Positions 21,856-34,486 of a stretch of 64,000 nt of DNA are shown here, in pieces. How positions within the stretch are numbered: position 1 is the stretch's first letter; each line of letters begins with the position of its first letter. Below the pieces are notes generated by a model. It was not told the DNA's origin. It made no database searches and was given only the letters and a program-made list of their open reading frames with translations. The translations under genes and the position numbers were made by a program. The stretch spans positions 80,658,683 through 80,722,682 of the forward strand of contig NC_050096.1 of assembly GCF_902167145.1 (NCBI RefSeq). Direction: 5' to 3'. This stretch comes from Zea mays. Lineage: Eukaryota > Streptophyta > Magnoliopsida > Poales > Poaceae.

Positions 21856-23668
21856 CACTCTAGGTTTCTCAACCCAAACCATGGTCAGCCAAATAATGTT
21901 AAAGTGATTTTTGGTTTTCAAAAAATAGCTTTTGAATTAGAGGACTTGAACTATAGCAAACACCTGTACCTGTGCGAAAAAGAACAAGGAAGAATTACAT
22001 CATGCAACACAAGATTTTACATAAATTTTATACGTCTGTTGCATGAAGTCCTTGGTGCTTCCTTAAGTTCCTGTTTCCTTCTAATCAAACACTGAGAACA
22101 AAAACTGTTAGTACCCTTATTTGTTTTGTCATTAAATCACCAAAACCCTCACTTGGGGTTGATTGCACTTACAATCTCCCCCTTTTTGGTGATTGATGCC
22201 AAAACAATTAAGGTCAAAAAGATATATATATTTGCAATAGAAAATTTCTTTTGAATGATTGTATGTAGATGGCTCCCCCTAAATGTGTGCACGATTGTGA
22301 ATCCAACGTTTTGACATATGTCATGTGAGCAACACATTTAGAGATAGTGACAAAAACCATACTAAATACAATCATCCGAGGGGTGCAAGAGTGTCATAAC
22401 AGGAGTTGTGATGCACATGACTATCTCTAAAAACACATTATTTTTACTTCATAGCAAAGTAGTCATTACAGACTGATAGGACAAAAGATGATGGCCAGAA
22501 GACCATCATATTACTTTGAATAACAATCCAACAGTTTTATTTCATACAATGGTAAAAAGGGTACAAGCCACAACAGTGGCCAAAAACAAAAATAATCCAA
22601 AAGAAAACGAAAGAAACCACAAACTAGAAAGAACCACAAACTAGAGGTTGGATTTTCTCCCCGTTTTTGGCAACAAGTACCAAAAACGGAGAGAGAGACA
22701 AGGATACAAGAATCAATATCCTCCAGGAGGAGGATATGATGGAGGATATGATGGAGGATATGAAGTGTAGTCAGGGAAAAAAGTCCTCATCGCGTCCTCC
22801 TCAAAAGTGGAGTCCCGAGGTGGCTCATCAGCCGCAGAAAAAACAGATACCGAAGATGTACGATGATCAGGAGGAGGTGGAGGGTGGTGGTGGTAACCAG
22901 AGCCGGATGGCCTAGGGTCACCAGGAATGGGTCCCGGACCCGGGTAAGGAGGTGGAGGGTGGGAGGATGATTGACCCGGATCCCCATGGTAGGGAGGCGG
23001 GGCAAACTCCTCGCGATCATCAACATAGGCTTCTTCTTCGTCATCGTCTGCAGACATAAAAGGCACCCCGTAGGCCTGCTGGTGCCACTCATTGATCTCC
23101 GGGGGAGGAGGATGGAGAGGCACATCAGGCGAACGAGGGGCAAAAGGCATGCCCATGGAGGAAGCTTGACGACAAAGATTGTCGTCAGTCTCCCGCTGAC
23201 GTCGTGCCACCTCATGGACATCAGCAGAAATATTGCGGCACATGGAGAAAAATGCCGCAAACCCATGGACCAAGCGAGCACCCATCCCGCGGCCACGACC
23301 TCGACCACGACCACGAGCACGTGGCATGGGAGATCCGCGGCCAGGAGAGGGACGCGAGGCAGCAGCGGGGGGAGAGGAGGATGGATGATGGGGAGGCTGG
23401 TGAGGTGGCTCAGTGGAGGAGGCAGGGCCTCCAGACCGTGAGGGAGCCCGCTTCGTACGAGCAGCTAGGTTGGAGGAATCAACCCAGTAGGGTACGTAGC
23501 GGGAGTGTTTGACGGGTTTTTCGAAGTGGGTCTGGGTGACCACTTCGATCATCTTCATGATAAAGGGTGCATGAAGACACCCTCTGAGAGGAGACCAGGA
23601 AGCACGAACGATCTCTTCCCAGATCATGTCAAACACATTGATGCGGGCGAGACTGTTTGGAGCAAGGA

Positions 23669-26228
23669 TGTAACACCCCAGAGTCCACAAACACCCCGGA
23701 ATGCTACTGAACTACACATCTGACATCCATATATAAAATTTCGGCAGCATCTCCTTTGAAAGATTGCATAAACGAGGGGCAACAGTGTATAAACATATAT
23801 CATGACAAAAAACATACTAAGCATTATTAATATGCTAGCAAAAGAAAGTTAAACATAACAACATGAACTGAATTAACCAGTGCACACGACTAGAAAAAAA
23901 ACAAACATCATTTGACATCGAGTTTCTAATTAGATCATGGCTGCAACTGGGCAGCGTTATTATAATAATGAAGGTGGACGTGCTGCTACTTCCCTCATTC
24001 CCAACATGAATCAAATACCTACATTGAGTAATGCAAGAGTGAGATGATACATCTCAGCAAGCAAATTATTTTGACGAGATATTTAAAACACAAATTGAAT
24101 TAAACAACATTTTAAAGGAATCCCAATTGAGATCAGAAATACTTGTAGATATAGAACTCAATAGTCCCAATATAACCAATACCATCTCATTTCCTCGAAC
24201 AACCACAATAGGTTGTATAACCCTTCCCTGCGTCAACAATACCTGCAGATATCACTTCAATGTATGCATAGGAATGCAATGTGTAGGTCATCTGCCCTCA
24301 TACCTCTGAGAGTATAAAACCACATCATCTGCTAATATCACTTCAATGAATGCATATAAATGCAATGCATATGTCCTCTGCCTTCATACCTCTAAGGGTA
24401 TGAAGCCGCATCGTACCCCTCCTCGGGCAACGTACGATGCTAAGTTGTACCGGTACGGTCGGACCATAGGTCACGACCAAACTTCAGATGCAAATGAATA
24501 ATGTAATGCATATGGCATGCTGCATTTATCAATATACTTCACTTCCTTCAGATACAAAACAAACCTCAAATAATACTTCATCTGCCTTCAGATACAATAC
24601 AAATCTCAAATAATACTTCATCTGCCTTCAGGGGTGTAAATTAATCTCATGGGTCATACTTGAACCATAATCATCATCAATATATGATTGAGCATCAGTA
24701 TAATACAAGCAAGTAAAGCATCACCATAGAGTTCAATTATGAAAGAATTCCATAATTCTGAATATTAGAGCGTAGGCGATAAAAAAAACAACAAGTCAAA
24801 ACGGTAGCAACCACTGCTACATTCACTTGCCTTCATCGAAGAAGAAAGATGTACTAGGCATGATCCGGAGTGTAGCCACCTGCTAGCGGGCATAAAAATT
24901 AGTACAAATATTTCACAAACATTTGCTAACAATCAACAAATCGCTCGTACACTTGAAACCAAATCCCGGTGGAAAGACTCCCACCCTGAACCACATGCCA
25001 AACAGCAGCAGCGCTGTTTGTTAATTTTGTATCTTTAAAATTATAACAGTGGTGATATTAAACAAATACTCTATGAGTGTCTACACAAAATATTCTATAA
25101 CTTCGGTATTCAATGGATAATTAAATTCTGCCATCTATAAGTTCTAAAACATCTGATAAGATAAATGTCTGAATCTGTTTCAGACAGCAGCATAGTTAAC
25201 TTCAAAATTCAATATCTACCAAACTACTCAACCAAAAATTATGAAACTCTACTGGCAGTAAGAACTTTTATCCCTCTACAAATGTCTCCATAGTTGGAAC
25301 AGCCAATTTGGCTATTTACTATATGAAACCCACCAGTGAACAGACCCGCTCATTTTTGTCAGGCAAACAGGAACAGCCACAGTAAAACAAACATAACTGG
25401 ACTTTCATAATTCATATGAATGCGCTCTTTAACAATCTGGAAAGCTTATGAAATTGTCTACAACTTCTTTTACAATCCTAAAGTTTAATTCTGTTGATAA
25501 AATTGCCTAAAGCTTAAGAGAACAGATTCTGTACAGAATTATGAGACTGAAAAACGGCTATAATCAAACTGCAATAACTTTCTGATCTGATATCCGATTG
25601 AGGTGTTCTTCACGGCCACGGAAAGATCTACAAATTATCTACGACTCATAGATAGACTTTTTATTTTTTTGAGGCCACTAAGACCACGGAAAACTGGCAT
25701 GAACAGAAACTATTGAATCTGCCATTCTGCAGAAACTAATTTCGAGATTAAAATCTAATCTCCCATCCAATCTAACCAAAAAAACTAATTGCAGGGCCTA
25801 AAACTCATCCAAAACAAGGGAAAGCATTCATCAAGTGGATAAAAGAGAGAGAGAAAAGAAAATCCAACCAATTCTTGGAGAGGAACGACGATGATGGGCG
25901 ACGGTATGCCCTCATCTCCCCTCTCTTCTCTTCTTTTTTCTTCCTCTCTTCTCTTGGGGCAAGGCACAAAAGGGTGACGGCTGCTAGGGGTGGGAGGACG
26001 TGGCTTCTAGGGTTAGGGAGGTATAAATAGAAGAAAACTTCCACAATCCTAATATCCAATAGCTCAGATCAACCGGCACTCAAAAAGACTCATCCGGACT
26101 CCAAACAAGGCAAACTAGTGATTGATCGGAATCATCTTGATGAGATCAATACATCTACGGCCTCCGATCATCCATAGGACATACCATATTTGGATTATAA
26201 AAATGGTTTATTTTTTTAGGGTGTTACA
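23669..26228 (-). repeat. 3' LTR of element E
   Basis: Nearly identical to the right LTR. Small ORFs inside (for example 24127-24309) recur identically in the other LTR and have no coding signal. Confidence 0.93.
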
Positions 26229-27939
26229 TTCTACCCCCCTTAAAAAGAATTCGTCGTCGAATTCGACCACTCCAAGCAAAACATCCAAGGTACCCCAAAT
26301 AGCACCACCATTCAAAACATGAGTCCATTATTGGTATTAATCAACACAAGAACTTCTACCTCGGACTAATGGTCTAAGGAAGCTACACAACCTGACAACA
26401 AGCATGAAACAACCTGCAATGAAGCTCAAAGCAAGTCATAGATGCGATCAACACTATGATTTCACAACATCGAATTTGGATGCAGCCATACATCAGCATC
26501 AATGTCTTAAAACCACACTCTTTTATGAAGGGGTAATATGCACTAAGCACAACCCTTACCAACTTCAACAATTCATTTTAATTCAATGGTAAAACATCCA
26601 CACCAGATGAACGTATATGAAGATCAAACACCTCACTTCACAGCACCACAAAACAAGTAGTTCTATTGAAACAAAACTCCTAATCTTCCTAAACCCCGTT
26701 CTTGCCATCATGAAAAGATAATCATGTAATCTAACATTCTTTGCACCCCACAAAAGGGAGAAAGTCTACAGAACTAATGGAGCAATAAAGCCGACAAGAA
26801 GCCCATAACATTCTGCGCGACACATTTCATCGAAGAAATGCCAAAAACTCCACAAAGAGCATTGATAGCACAACAACAACACAATACTTGCTTAACCAAT
26901 GTCGCTATACTTCATCCAACAACTCAACTAAGAAAAATAACCAAACTAGTAAGGTTAACCTACAAATAATATAAGTCTTCATCTACTGTAGTTCAGAAAC
27001 TTACATTTCATTCTATCATATGATGCACTCAAAGTACCAGATATACGAGGTCAATAATAACCCCGTAATCCTTCACACATTTGACAAACATCTCAAGTTG
27101 TTGTAAAAACCACATCATTTAGGAATAGGTGACTAACCACACACAACCAACTCTAGGCTAGGCAATGACTTCATTCAAACCAATAGATAGGTGGTCCAAC
27201 AATGGCTCCACCAGCATGCATCGGGGAGAGAACCATCTGATCCTCAACGTATTAATACATAATCAATGGATCAAGAAAAACAGAGATTTATTCTACAACT
27301 AGCATGACTAACATGCAACCACTTTAAACCACCTCTAGGCTTTGTGGCTACTAAAACACACAATAGAAGAGAGACATGTAAGCCATTCTGGCTATGTAAA
27401 GACTTCCCCAAAATTCATATAAAAGTATCAATATTCATTTCTTTCAGAACTGGTTTCTCGACATAAACAATCATTCTTTGCAAAAATAGTTGGAACTATC
27501 CACCAACCACTCAACAACTTAAATTCAAAGTGATGGTTACCTTGTAACCCAAAACACGCAATTCACACTCCTCTTAGGAACATCCACAATCAAGCATATA
27601 TAACAATATTATTGCAATAAAACTCAACCACGAAAAACATGATGAAAACAACATAGGCATACTTGTATATCACAAGCATAATAACAACTTCGATCTTACC
27701 AAAGACCAGCGATATCAATCGCATTAATAAAACAATATAAAGATTTAGAGATAAAACATATTAGGCATTAAGTCATAAACAACTTACCACATCACCGTAA
27801 AGAAATAGGGAGGGGTGAAATTATTGTCATCTGCACTTCAAAGACACTAATATATATCAAAGATATTTGAACCCATACCCTTCCTATATGTGCAAGTTTA
27901 TAAAATTTATCTTCAAATTGCCAAGAATCTAAAGCCTAT
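26229..27939 (-). other. Internal region of element E, non-coding
   Basis: About 1.7 kb of AT-rich sequence between the purine tract and the primer site. I see no gag or pol remnant. Confidence 0.7.
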
Positions 27940-27951
27940 GCTTTGATACCA
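27940..27951 (-). other. tRNA-Met-type primer site of element E
   Basis: Minus-strand TGGTATCAAAGC, one mismatch from the common TGGTATCAGAGC, two bases from the LTR end. Confidence 0.75.
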
Positions 27952-27953
27952 AC

Positions 27954-30512
27954 TGTAACACCCCAGAGTCCACAAACACCCCGGAATGCTACTGAACTAC
28001 ACATCTGACATCCATATATAAAATTTCGGCAGCATCTCCTTTGAAAGATTGCATAAACGAGGGGCAACAGTGTATAAACATATATCATGACAAAAAACAT
28101 ACTAAGCATTATTAATATGCTAGCAAAAGAAAGTTAAACATAACAACATGAACTGAATTAACCAGTGCACACGACTAGAAAAAAACAAACATCATTTGAC
28201 ATCGAGTTTCTAATTAGATCATGGCTGCAACTGGGCAGCGTTATTATAATAATGAAGGTGGACGTGCTGCTACTTCCCTCATTCCCAACATGAATCAAAT
28301 ACCTACATTGAGTAATGCAAGAGTGAGATGATACATCTCAGCAAGCAAATTATTTTGACGAGATATTTAAAACACAAATTGAATTAAACAACATTTTAAA
28401 GGAATCCCAATTGAGATCAGAAATACTTGTAGATATAGAACTCAATAGTCCCAATATAACCAATACCATCTCATTTCCTCGAACAACCACAATAGGTTGT
28501 ATAACTCTTCCCTGCGTCAACAATACCTGCAGATATCACTTCAATGTATGCATAGGAATGCAATGTGTAGGTCATCTGCCCTCATACCTCTGAGAGTATA
28601 AAACCACATCATCTGCTAATATCACTTCAATGAATGCATATAAATGCAATGCATATGTCCTCTGCCTTCATACCTCTAAGGGTATGAAGCCGCATCGTAC
28701 CCCTCCTCGGGCAACGTACGATGCTAAGTTGTACCGGTACGGTCGGACCATAGGTCACGACCAAACTTCAGATGCAAATGAATAATGTAATGCATATGGC
28801 ATGCTGCATTTATCAATATACTTCACTTCCTTCAGATACAAAACAAACCTCAAATAATACTTCATCTGCCTTCAGATACAATACAAATCTCAAATAATAC
28901 TTCATCTGCCTTCAGGGGTGTAAATTAATCTCATGGGTCATACTCGAACCATAATCATCATCAATATATGATTGAGCATCAGTATAATACAAGCAAGTAA
29001 AGCATCACCATAGAGTTCAATTATGAAAGAATTCCATAATTCTGAATATTAGAGCGTAGGCGATAAAAAAAACAACAAGTCAAAACGGTAGCAACCACTG
29101 CTACATTCACTTGCCTTCATCGAAGAAGAAAGATGTACTAGGCATGATCCGGAGTGTAGCCACCTGCTAGCGGGCATAAAAATTAGTACAAATATTTCAC
29201 AAACATTTGCTAACAATCAACAAATCGCTCGTACACTTGAAACCAAATCCCGGTGGAAAGACTCCCACCCTGAACCACATGCCAAACAGCAGCAGCGCTG
29301 TTTGTTAATTTTGTATCTTTAAAATTATAACAGTGGTGATATTAAACAAATACTCTATGAGTGTCTACACAAAATATTCTATAACTTCGGTATTCAATGG
29401 ATAATTAAATTCTGCCATCTATAAGTTCTAAAACATCTGATAAGATAAATGTCTGAATCTGTTTCAGACAGCAGCATAGTTAACTTCAAAATTCAATATC
29501 TACCAAACTACTCAACCAAAAATTATGAAACTCTACTGGCAGTAAGAACTTTTATCCCTCTACAAATGTCTCCATAGTTGGAACAGCCAATTTGGCTATT
29601 TACTATATGAAACCCACCAGTGAACAGACCCGCTCATTTTTGTCAGGCAAACAGGAACAGCCACAGTAAAACAAACATAACTGGACTTTCATAATTCATA
29701 TGAATGCGCTCTTTAACAATCTGGAAAGCTTATGAAATTGTCTACAACTTCTTTTACAATCCTAAAGTTTAATTCTGTTGATAAAATTGCCTAAAGCTTA
29801 AGAGAACAGATTCTGTGCAGAATTATGAGACTGAAAAACGGCTATAATCAAACTGCAATAACTTTCTGATCTGATATCCGATTGAGGTGTTCTTCACGGC
29901 CACGGAAAAATCTACAAATTATCTACGACTCATAGATAGACTTTTTATTTTTTTGAGGCCACTAAGACCACGGAAAACTGGCATGAACAGAAACTATTGA
30001 ATCTGCCATTCTGCAGAAACTAATTTCGAGATTAAAATCTAATCTCCCATCCAATCTAACCAAAAAAACTAATTGCAGGGCCTAAAACTCATCCAAAACA
30101 AGGGAAAGCATTCATCAAGTGGATAAAAGAGAGAGAGAAAAGAAAATCCAACCAATTCTTGGAGAGGAACGACGATGATGGGCGACGGTATGCCCTCATC
30201 TCCCCTCTCTTCTCTTCTTTTTTCTTCCTCTCTTCTCTTGGGGCAAGGCACAAAAGGGTGACGACTGCTAGGGGTGGGAGGACGTGGCTTCTAGGGTTAG
30301 GGAGGTATAAATAGAAGAAAACTTCCACAATCCTAATATCCAATGGCTCAGATCAACCGGCACTCAAAAAGACTCATCCGGACTCCAAACAAGGCAAACT
30401 AGTGATTGATCGGAATCATCTTGATGAGATCAATACATCTACGGCCTCCGATCATCCATAGGACATACCATATTTGGATTATAAAAATGGTTTATTTTTT
30501 TAGGGTGTTACA
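27954..30512 (-). repeat. 5' LTR of element E
   Basis: 2559 bp, next to the primer site; about six base differences from the other LTR. Confidence 0.93.
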
Positions 30513-31649
30513 AAGGAGGAGGAGGAAGACGCGACTCTCCCCAAGGACGTTCATTTGATTTCCGCCCTTCGGGAGAACGGTCATCCGGGACAAAGAATTA
30601 AGGTACCTGTAGTACCTATGCATGTTAGCGGTCGTCCAGAACTCCCGCTCAGTAGAGACATGAATAAATTCCGTCTCTTCCCGCATGGGCAGCCGAATGT
30701 TATGCACTCGCATGTTGCTGCCCTGAATATCTGCATCAGAGAAGCCCAGAATATGGGCAAAACGGCGATAACTGACTTTGTGCCAGTTACCCTGGATGAA
30801 GAAATACATGACTGGGTAATCATACCCATCGGCTTCCTCATCTACTTTCTTTATCCAGAGGGTGGCATAGAACTGAGCTACCACCTCGTCGTTCCAGGGG
30901 TATTCCATGGTCATAATGTTTCGTAACCCCTTTCTCTCTAAGTTTTCGAGAGCTGACGTCATGTCAGCATCTCCCATATTCTCACAACCCTCCCAGTCAA
31001 TAAACCTATGTCTGACGACTGGGTGTTTCTTGGAAAGAATGACAGAATTGTAGAAGTCAGCCTGGAAAAGATTCCAGAACCGAGGGTTCTGGACACCAGG
31101 ATGACGAGGAGTGAGAGTAGGGTTGGTGAACCTTAGGCGCTGAAGGGTGTCTATTCCCTTCAGAGTGAAGTCGACGGGAGGTTCATGCGGACCGCGACTG
31201 ACGTTCGCCGGATGCATGTGCAGTCCGGTGACGTAGAGAGCATCAGGCGCCGGAAGGTCGACGAAGTCGTCGAAAGCCCTATCCTCCTCCTGGCAGGGAG
31301 CATACCCAGAGGAAGACGTGCTACGACGAGGACGAGAGGCGCCAACCTTTTGGCGTTCCCCGCGAGTCGGCTGCGAGGGCATGGAAGAGCCCTCACCATC
31401 CATCCGACCAGAGCCACGTCCTCTCTTAGAGAGGGAGGGACGAGGCGGAGGAGAGGGGACGGGAGATTCCTCCTGAATCTCGTCCGAGTCGCTGCTAAAC
31501 TCAATCACTGAAGGGTTGCGACGACGCACCATGATTGAAAAAGTGGTGAAACGGTGAACTGGTTGAGGTGTGTGAAAGAGAGGCTCTAAATGTTGTGAAG
31601 CGACTAAGGCGAGAGTGGATGAAGTGGGAGAAGAGAAGGGGAGTGTCAA

Positions 31650-31658
31650 ATATATATA
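31650..31658 (-). promoter_or_regulatory. Candidate internal promoter (TATA) for the extra ORF of element C
   Basis: TATATATA on the minus strand lies about 120 bp upstream of the ATG at 31532. Just upstream of it (31675-31735) are ACCGGTTCAACCGCCCC and CAGTTGAGCTGG motifs like those beside the LTR TATA box, suggesting a related promoter module. Confidence 0.55.
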
Positions 31659-31734
31659 GGCAGTTGAGCTGGTCCTCAGGACCGGTTCAACCGCCCCCAT
31701 GGGCCAGTTCAACTGGTTCTGACCAGTGTGGTCA

Positions 31735-32029
31735 GAGAGCCAGAAACAGCAGAGGGAAGACGCCAAAAAATTCAAACTTCTGACGCAGGATTCTGAAAAA
31801 GTGTACTGCAGAGATTCCATGCACCAAAAAAATCAAAACCAAGTGTCTGCGCAGATGAGACCAGACGGCAAAAGAAAGAGAACTGCGTAAAAGAAAAGTT
31901 CTGCGCGCCCTGCATCCCTCACACTTTTGCACGGAAGTGACAAAAAAATATTTTCCTTGCTGCGCGGGTGACACAGCGACCGGTCACAAGAAAGTTACTG
32001 CGCGAGCTGTCAAAACGGCAGACAGCGAC
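31735..32029 (-). repeat. Repeat-rich spacer of element C, part next to the extra ORF
   Basis: Diverged units with CTGCGCG, GACCGGTCA and runs of A. It continues at 39400-40330 on the other side of element B, which is inserted in it. Confidence 0.65.
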
Positions 32030-32700
32030 TGTTGGGGGCCTTCGTCCTCCGAAGGTCCTCAAAAACATGATTTGACAATGTTTTCCAAGTGAATTATATG
32101 AACAGGTATTTTCGGATTCAGAATTATGGATATGGAGCACGACCAGGACGAAGGCTGAGCCAGACGAAGGTCGGGGGCAGCCGAAGCTGTACGCAGGGAA
32201 GCTTCGGCGCGATGGCACAAGGGGGAACCGACCTTAAGATGAAAAGACTTCGGGGTCCTCAATAGATTTCCATAAACCGTTAACAAATGTAATGGACATG
32301 GATGTAATTTTACGTGGGCTGCGTCCCGCGTCTATAAATAGATGAACAGTACTCCCGTACTGTTCACGCTGACTTGTCATTTTGCTTTTGGCGTCACGCT
32401 CGTACTTTCCACCTTCTCTCAGGATCGAAGGTGCATTTGTAATTTGGGATCATTTCTGTTTTTCCATGTTAATAAAATAGAAATGATTCTTTGGTGATGC
32501 TTATATCATATTTCATGCTTTATGTGAGTCCTTCGTCATTACTTGTTATGTTTACGAAGGTATGTCTCTCACGACCTTCGTCCGAGACTCATTATTTCCC
32601 GAAGGGATATAATGCTTCGAAGGACGAAGGACCCTAACACTTAACACTTTTTATGTTGCCTTGTTCTTAACTCTTAGAATTTGAGAACAAGTCACCAACA
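32030..32700 (+). repeat. 5' LTR of element B
   Basis: TGTTGGGGGCCTTCG...CACCAACA, TATA box TATAAATA at 32333-32340, followed by the primer site TGGCGCCCACC at 32702. Confidence 0.94.
32333..32340 (+). promoter_or_regulatory. TATA box in 5' LTR of element B
   Basis: TATAAATA about 440 bp upstream of the gag ATG; same position in element A and in the 3' LTR (39027-39034). Confidence 0.7.
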
Positions 32701-32775
32701 TTGGCGCCCACCTCCGGTGAACTCACTTCCACTTCGAGTCTTCGTGAACACCTTCGGAAGCTATAGACCTTCGCT

Positions 32776-34290
32776 ATGGCGCCGAAGAAAGCTTCAGCGG
32801 CTGGGGCTGCAGCACTACAACCGCTGGACCACAACCAGGAGACCGTCTCTCTTCGGGAGGCCAGAAGCCAGAAAAGAAAAGCTGTTAGCCCGACGCTTGA
32901 GGAAGAAGAGCTGGACCAAGAAATCAGAGAGATGGAGATGCTACATCAACAAGTGCAGAGGAAGAAGGAGAAGATGGCCCGCCTAGCTGAGTTGCAAAGG
33001 CAAATTGACGAAGCTTCTGAGGAAGTTCGCCATCTCACTCACGATGAGCAGAACAGAAGGCCTCATCAGAAAGACCTTCATCAGGAGGGCTTCGTCAACG
33101 AAGGCGACTGGTATGATAATTTCCATCAGGGAAATTTTGTTTTTGATGATGCTTCTCCTCTGTCTGCTGAGCTGCAGGCTACTCCTTGGCCTCCATCCTA
33201 TAAGCCACCCCAGCTCCCCATGTTTGACGGCCACTCCGACCCGAAGCAATTCTTGATGAGCTACGAAGCAACAGTGTCTTCGTACGGGGGCAACGCTGCA
33301 GTCATGGCGAAGTCTTTCGTCATGGCTGTCAGGAATGTTGCTCAGACCTGGTATTCCTCCCTTCGGCCAGGAACAATCACTTCATGGCAGAAGCTGAAGG
33401 ATATGTTACTGACCAGCTTTCAAGGATTTCAAACGAAACCGGTTACAGCTCAAGCCCTCTTCCAGTGTATTCAGGATCACGAAGAATACCTTCAGGCTTA
33501 TGTCCGAAGGTTCTTACGATTAAGGGCGCAGGCACCAACGGTGCCCAATGAAATCGTTGTCGAAGCCATGATCAAGGGGCTTCGTCCTGGACCTGCAGCT
33601 CAATATTTTGCTCGGAAGCCTCCTCAGACCTTGGAGAAATTACTCCAAAAGATGGATGAGTACATTCGTGCCGACAATGACTTTCGCCAAAGAAGGGAGG
33701 AGGCCTTCAGATTTTCTGAGATGACCAGGGGCTTTGGAGGAAGATACTACCCGAGGCATGTCCGTTCCATTCACAGCACTCAGAATGATGATAAGGGGAG
33801 TCAGCAAAACAGGGCACAGTGCTCCTCACAGGCTTCAGGGCAACAACAAACTTCCTTTCGGCCACCAGCTCCAAGAGGCAGAGGCGCCAGGGGCTTCGGC
33901 GGAAGATTCGGAGATCAGCCAAGGAGACTGTTTTGCCTATTTTGTGGAGAGGGCAAGGGCCACACCACTAGGTCGTGCCATGTTACAATCCAGAAGCAAA
34001 AAGAACTAGCCGAAGCTGCATCTCAACAAGCTCAGTCGAAGCAGGTTATGCATACTGCTTCGTTTCATCCGCCTTATGTCCCACAATACATAGATAACCA
34101 CCCTGCGGCTTCTGTAGCTTCGGCAAGTCAACCTCAAGCTTCCTGGCAGCAGCTTCCACCTCCACCTCCATTGCAGCAAGGTCAACAGCCAGAAGGGAGT
34201 CAATACGCTCCACAGCAGAGGGACTTCAGAGAACAGTCCGAAGCTCGCACAGTCAACAGCACTGTGCCAGAGTCGAAGCACATTTATTGA
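32776..34290 (+). CDS. gag: gag of element B, intact
   Basis: 504 codons from ATG 32776. Order: basic N-terminus MAPKKASAAGAAALQP, a helical Glu/Lys-rich stretch (residues about 35-100), the retrotransposon gag domain (about 130-290, with YSSLRPGTITSWQKLKDML), a Gly/Arg-rich linker, a zinc-knuckle variant CLFCGEGKGHTTRSC near residue 387 (CX2CX5HX4C rather than CX4H), and a Gln/Pro-rich tail. Gag assembles the virus-like particle and packages RNA. It is very similar to element A gag but without the frameshift. No protease or pol follows; the next gene is on the other strand. Confidence 0.92.
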   Translation: MAPKKASAAGAAALQPLDHNQETVSLREARSQKRKAVSPTLEEEELDQEIREMEMLHQQVQRKKEKMARLAELQRQIDEASEEVRHLTHDEQNRRPHQKDLHQEGFVNEGDWYDNFHQGNFVFDDASPLSAELQATPWPPSYKPPQLPMFDGHSDPKQFLMSYEATVSSYGGNAAVMAKSFVMAVRNVAQTWYSSLRPGTITSWQKLKDMLLTSFQGFQTKPVTAQALFQCIQDHEEYLQAYVRRFLRLRAQAPTVPNEIVVEAMIKGLRPGPAAQYFARKPPQTLEKLLQKMDEYIRADNDFRQRREEAFRFSEMTRGFGGRYYPRHVRSIHSTQNDDKGSQQNRAQCSSQASGQQQTSFRPPAPRGRGARGFGGRFGDQPRRLFCLFCGEGKGHTTRSCHVTIQKQKELAEAASQQAQSKQVMHTASFHPPYVPQYIDNHPAASVASASQPQASWQQLPPPPPLQQGQQPEGSQYAPQQRDFREQSEARTVNSTVPESKHIY

Positions 34291-34486
34291 AATATCCTAC
34301 CTCTGATAGCAGTCTTTTCTATTCAGTTTTATTTTCTGTGAAGCAAAAAACATTGATAGTTTCCATGTAATAATTTCGTTGTCTCCACGAGAAAAATTTA
34401 TTTGATTCACAGGCCTAAGTTGCCGAAGCCTAAAATTTCTTCCGTTACCAAGAAGGACCTTCGGACTAAAAATCCTTCGGAGTAAC

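Larger units (their letters stand above)
20543..22173 (-). repeat. 3' LTR of element C
   Basis: 1631 bp, TGAAAGTAGCC...GCACTTACA as read on the plus strand. A minus-strand TATA box is at 21361-21368. Next to it are copies of ACCGGTTGAACCGCC (21380-21515) and a dense array of AGTTCAGCTG-like units (21590-21852). Confidence 0.93.
23669..30512 (-). mobile_element. Element E: non-coding gypsy-like LTR element inserted in the extra ORF
   Basis: LTRs of 2560 bp (23669-26228, 3') and 2559 bp (27954-30512, 5') are flanked by AAGGA (23664-23668, 30513-30517). Termini are TGTAACACCCC...GGGTGTTACA. A minus-strand tRNA-Met primer site lies at 27940-27951, and the minus-strand purine tract TTTTTAAGGGGGGTAGAA precedes the left LTR, fixing orientation. 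The internal 1.7 kb has no ORF above background. LTRs differ at about six bases plus a one-base indel (about 0.2 percent), a recent insertion. It is non-autonomous. Confidence 0.92.
22713..31532 (-). pseudogene. Extra ORF of element C (downstream of pol), split by element E
   Basis: The coding parts are 31532-30518 and 23668-22713; with element E and one copy of its AAGGA duplication removed they join in frame into 656 codons plus stop. The start is MVRRRNPSVIEFSSDSD. Residues about 100-330 form the conserved-looking part (for example RFWNLFQADFYNSVILS and YFFIQGNWHKVSYRRFAHIL), reminiscent of plant transposon accessory ORFs such as Athila-type ORF1; I cannot name the family with confidence. 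The C-terminal third is Pro/Gly-rich with an RGRGRGRGRG stretch and a PPSYPPSYPP tail. No signal peptide or transmembrane segment is evident, so an envelope-like role is not supported by sequence. It has its own TATA box about 120 bp upstream. As it stands the gene is disrupted. Confidence 0.75.

Noticed and set aside
22787..23441. ORFs of 156-177 codons overlapping the extra ORF of element C
   Set aside because: Other-frame shadows of the Pro/Gly-rich tail, which is part of a 656-codon frame that fits exactly across the insertion.
24127..24309. 60-codon ORF repeated at 28411-28593
   Set aside because: The duplication reflects the two LTRs of element E; there is no sign of coding.
22713..31532. 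Envelope gene
   Set aside because: The position fits an envelope-like ORF, but no signal peptide, cleavage site or transmembrane segment is visible.
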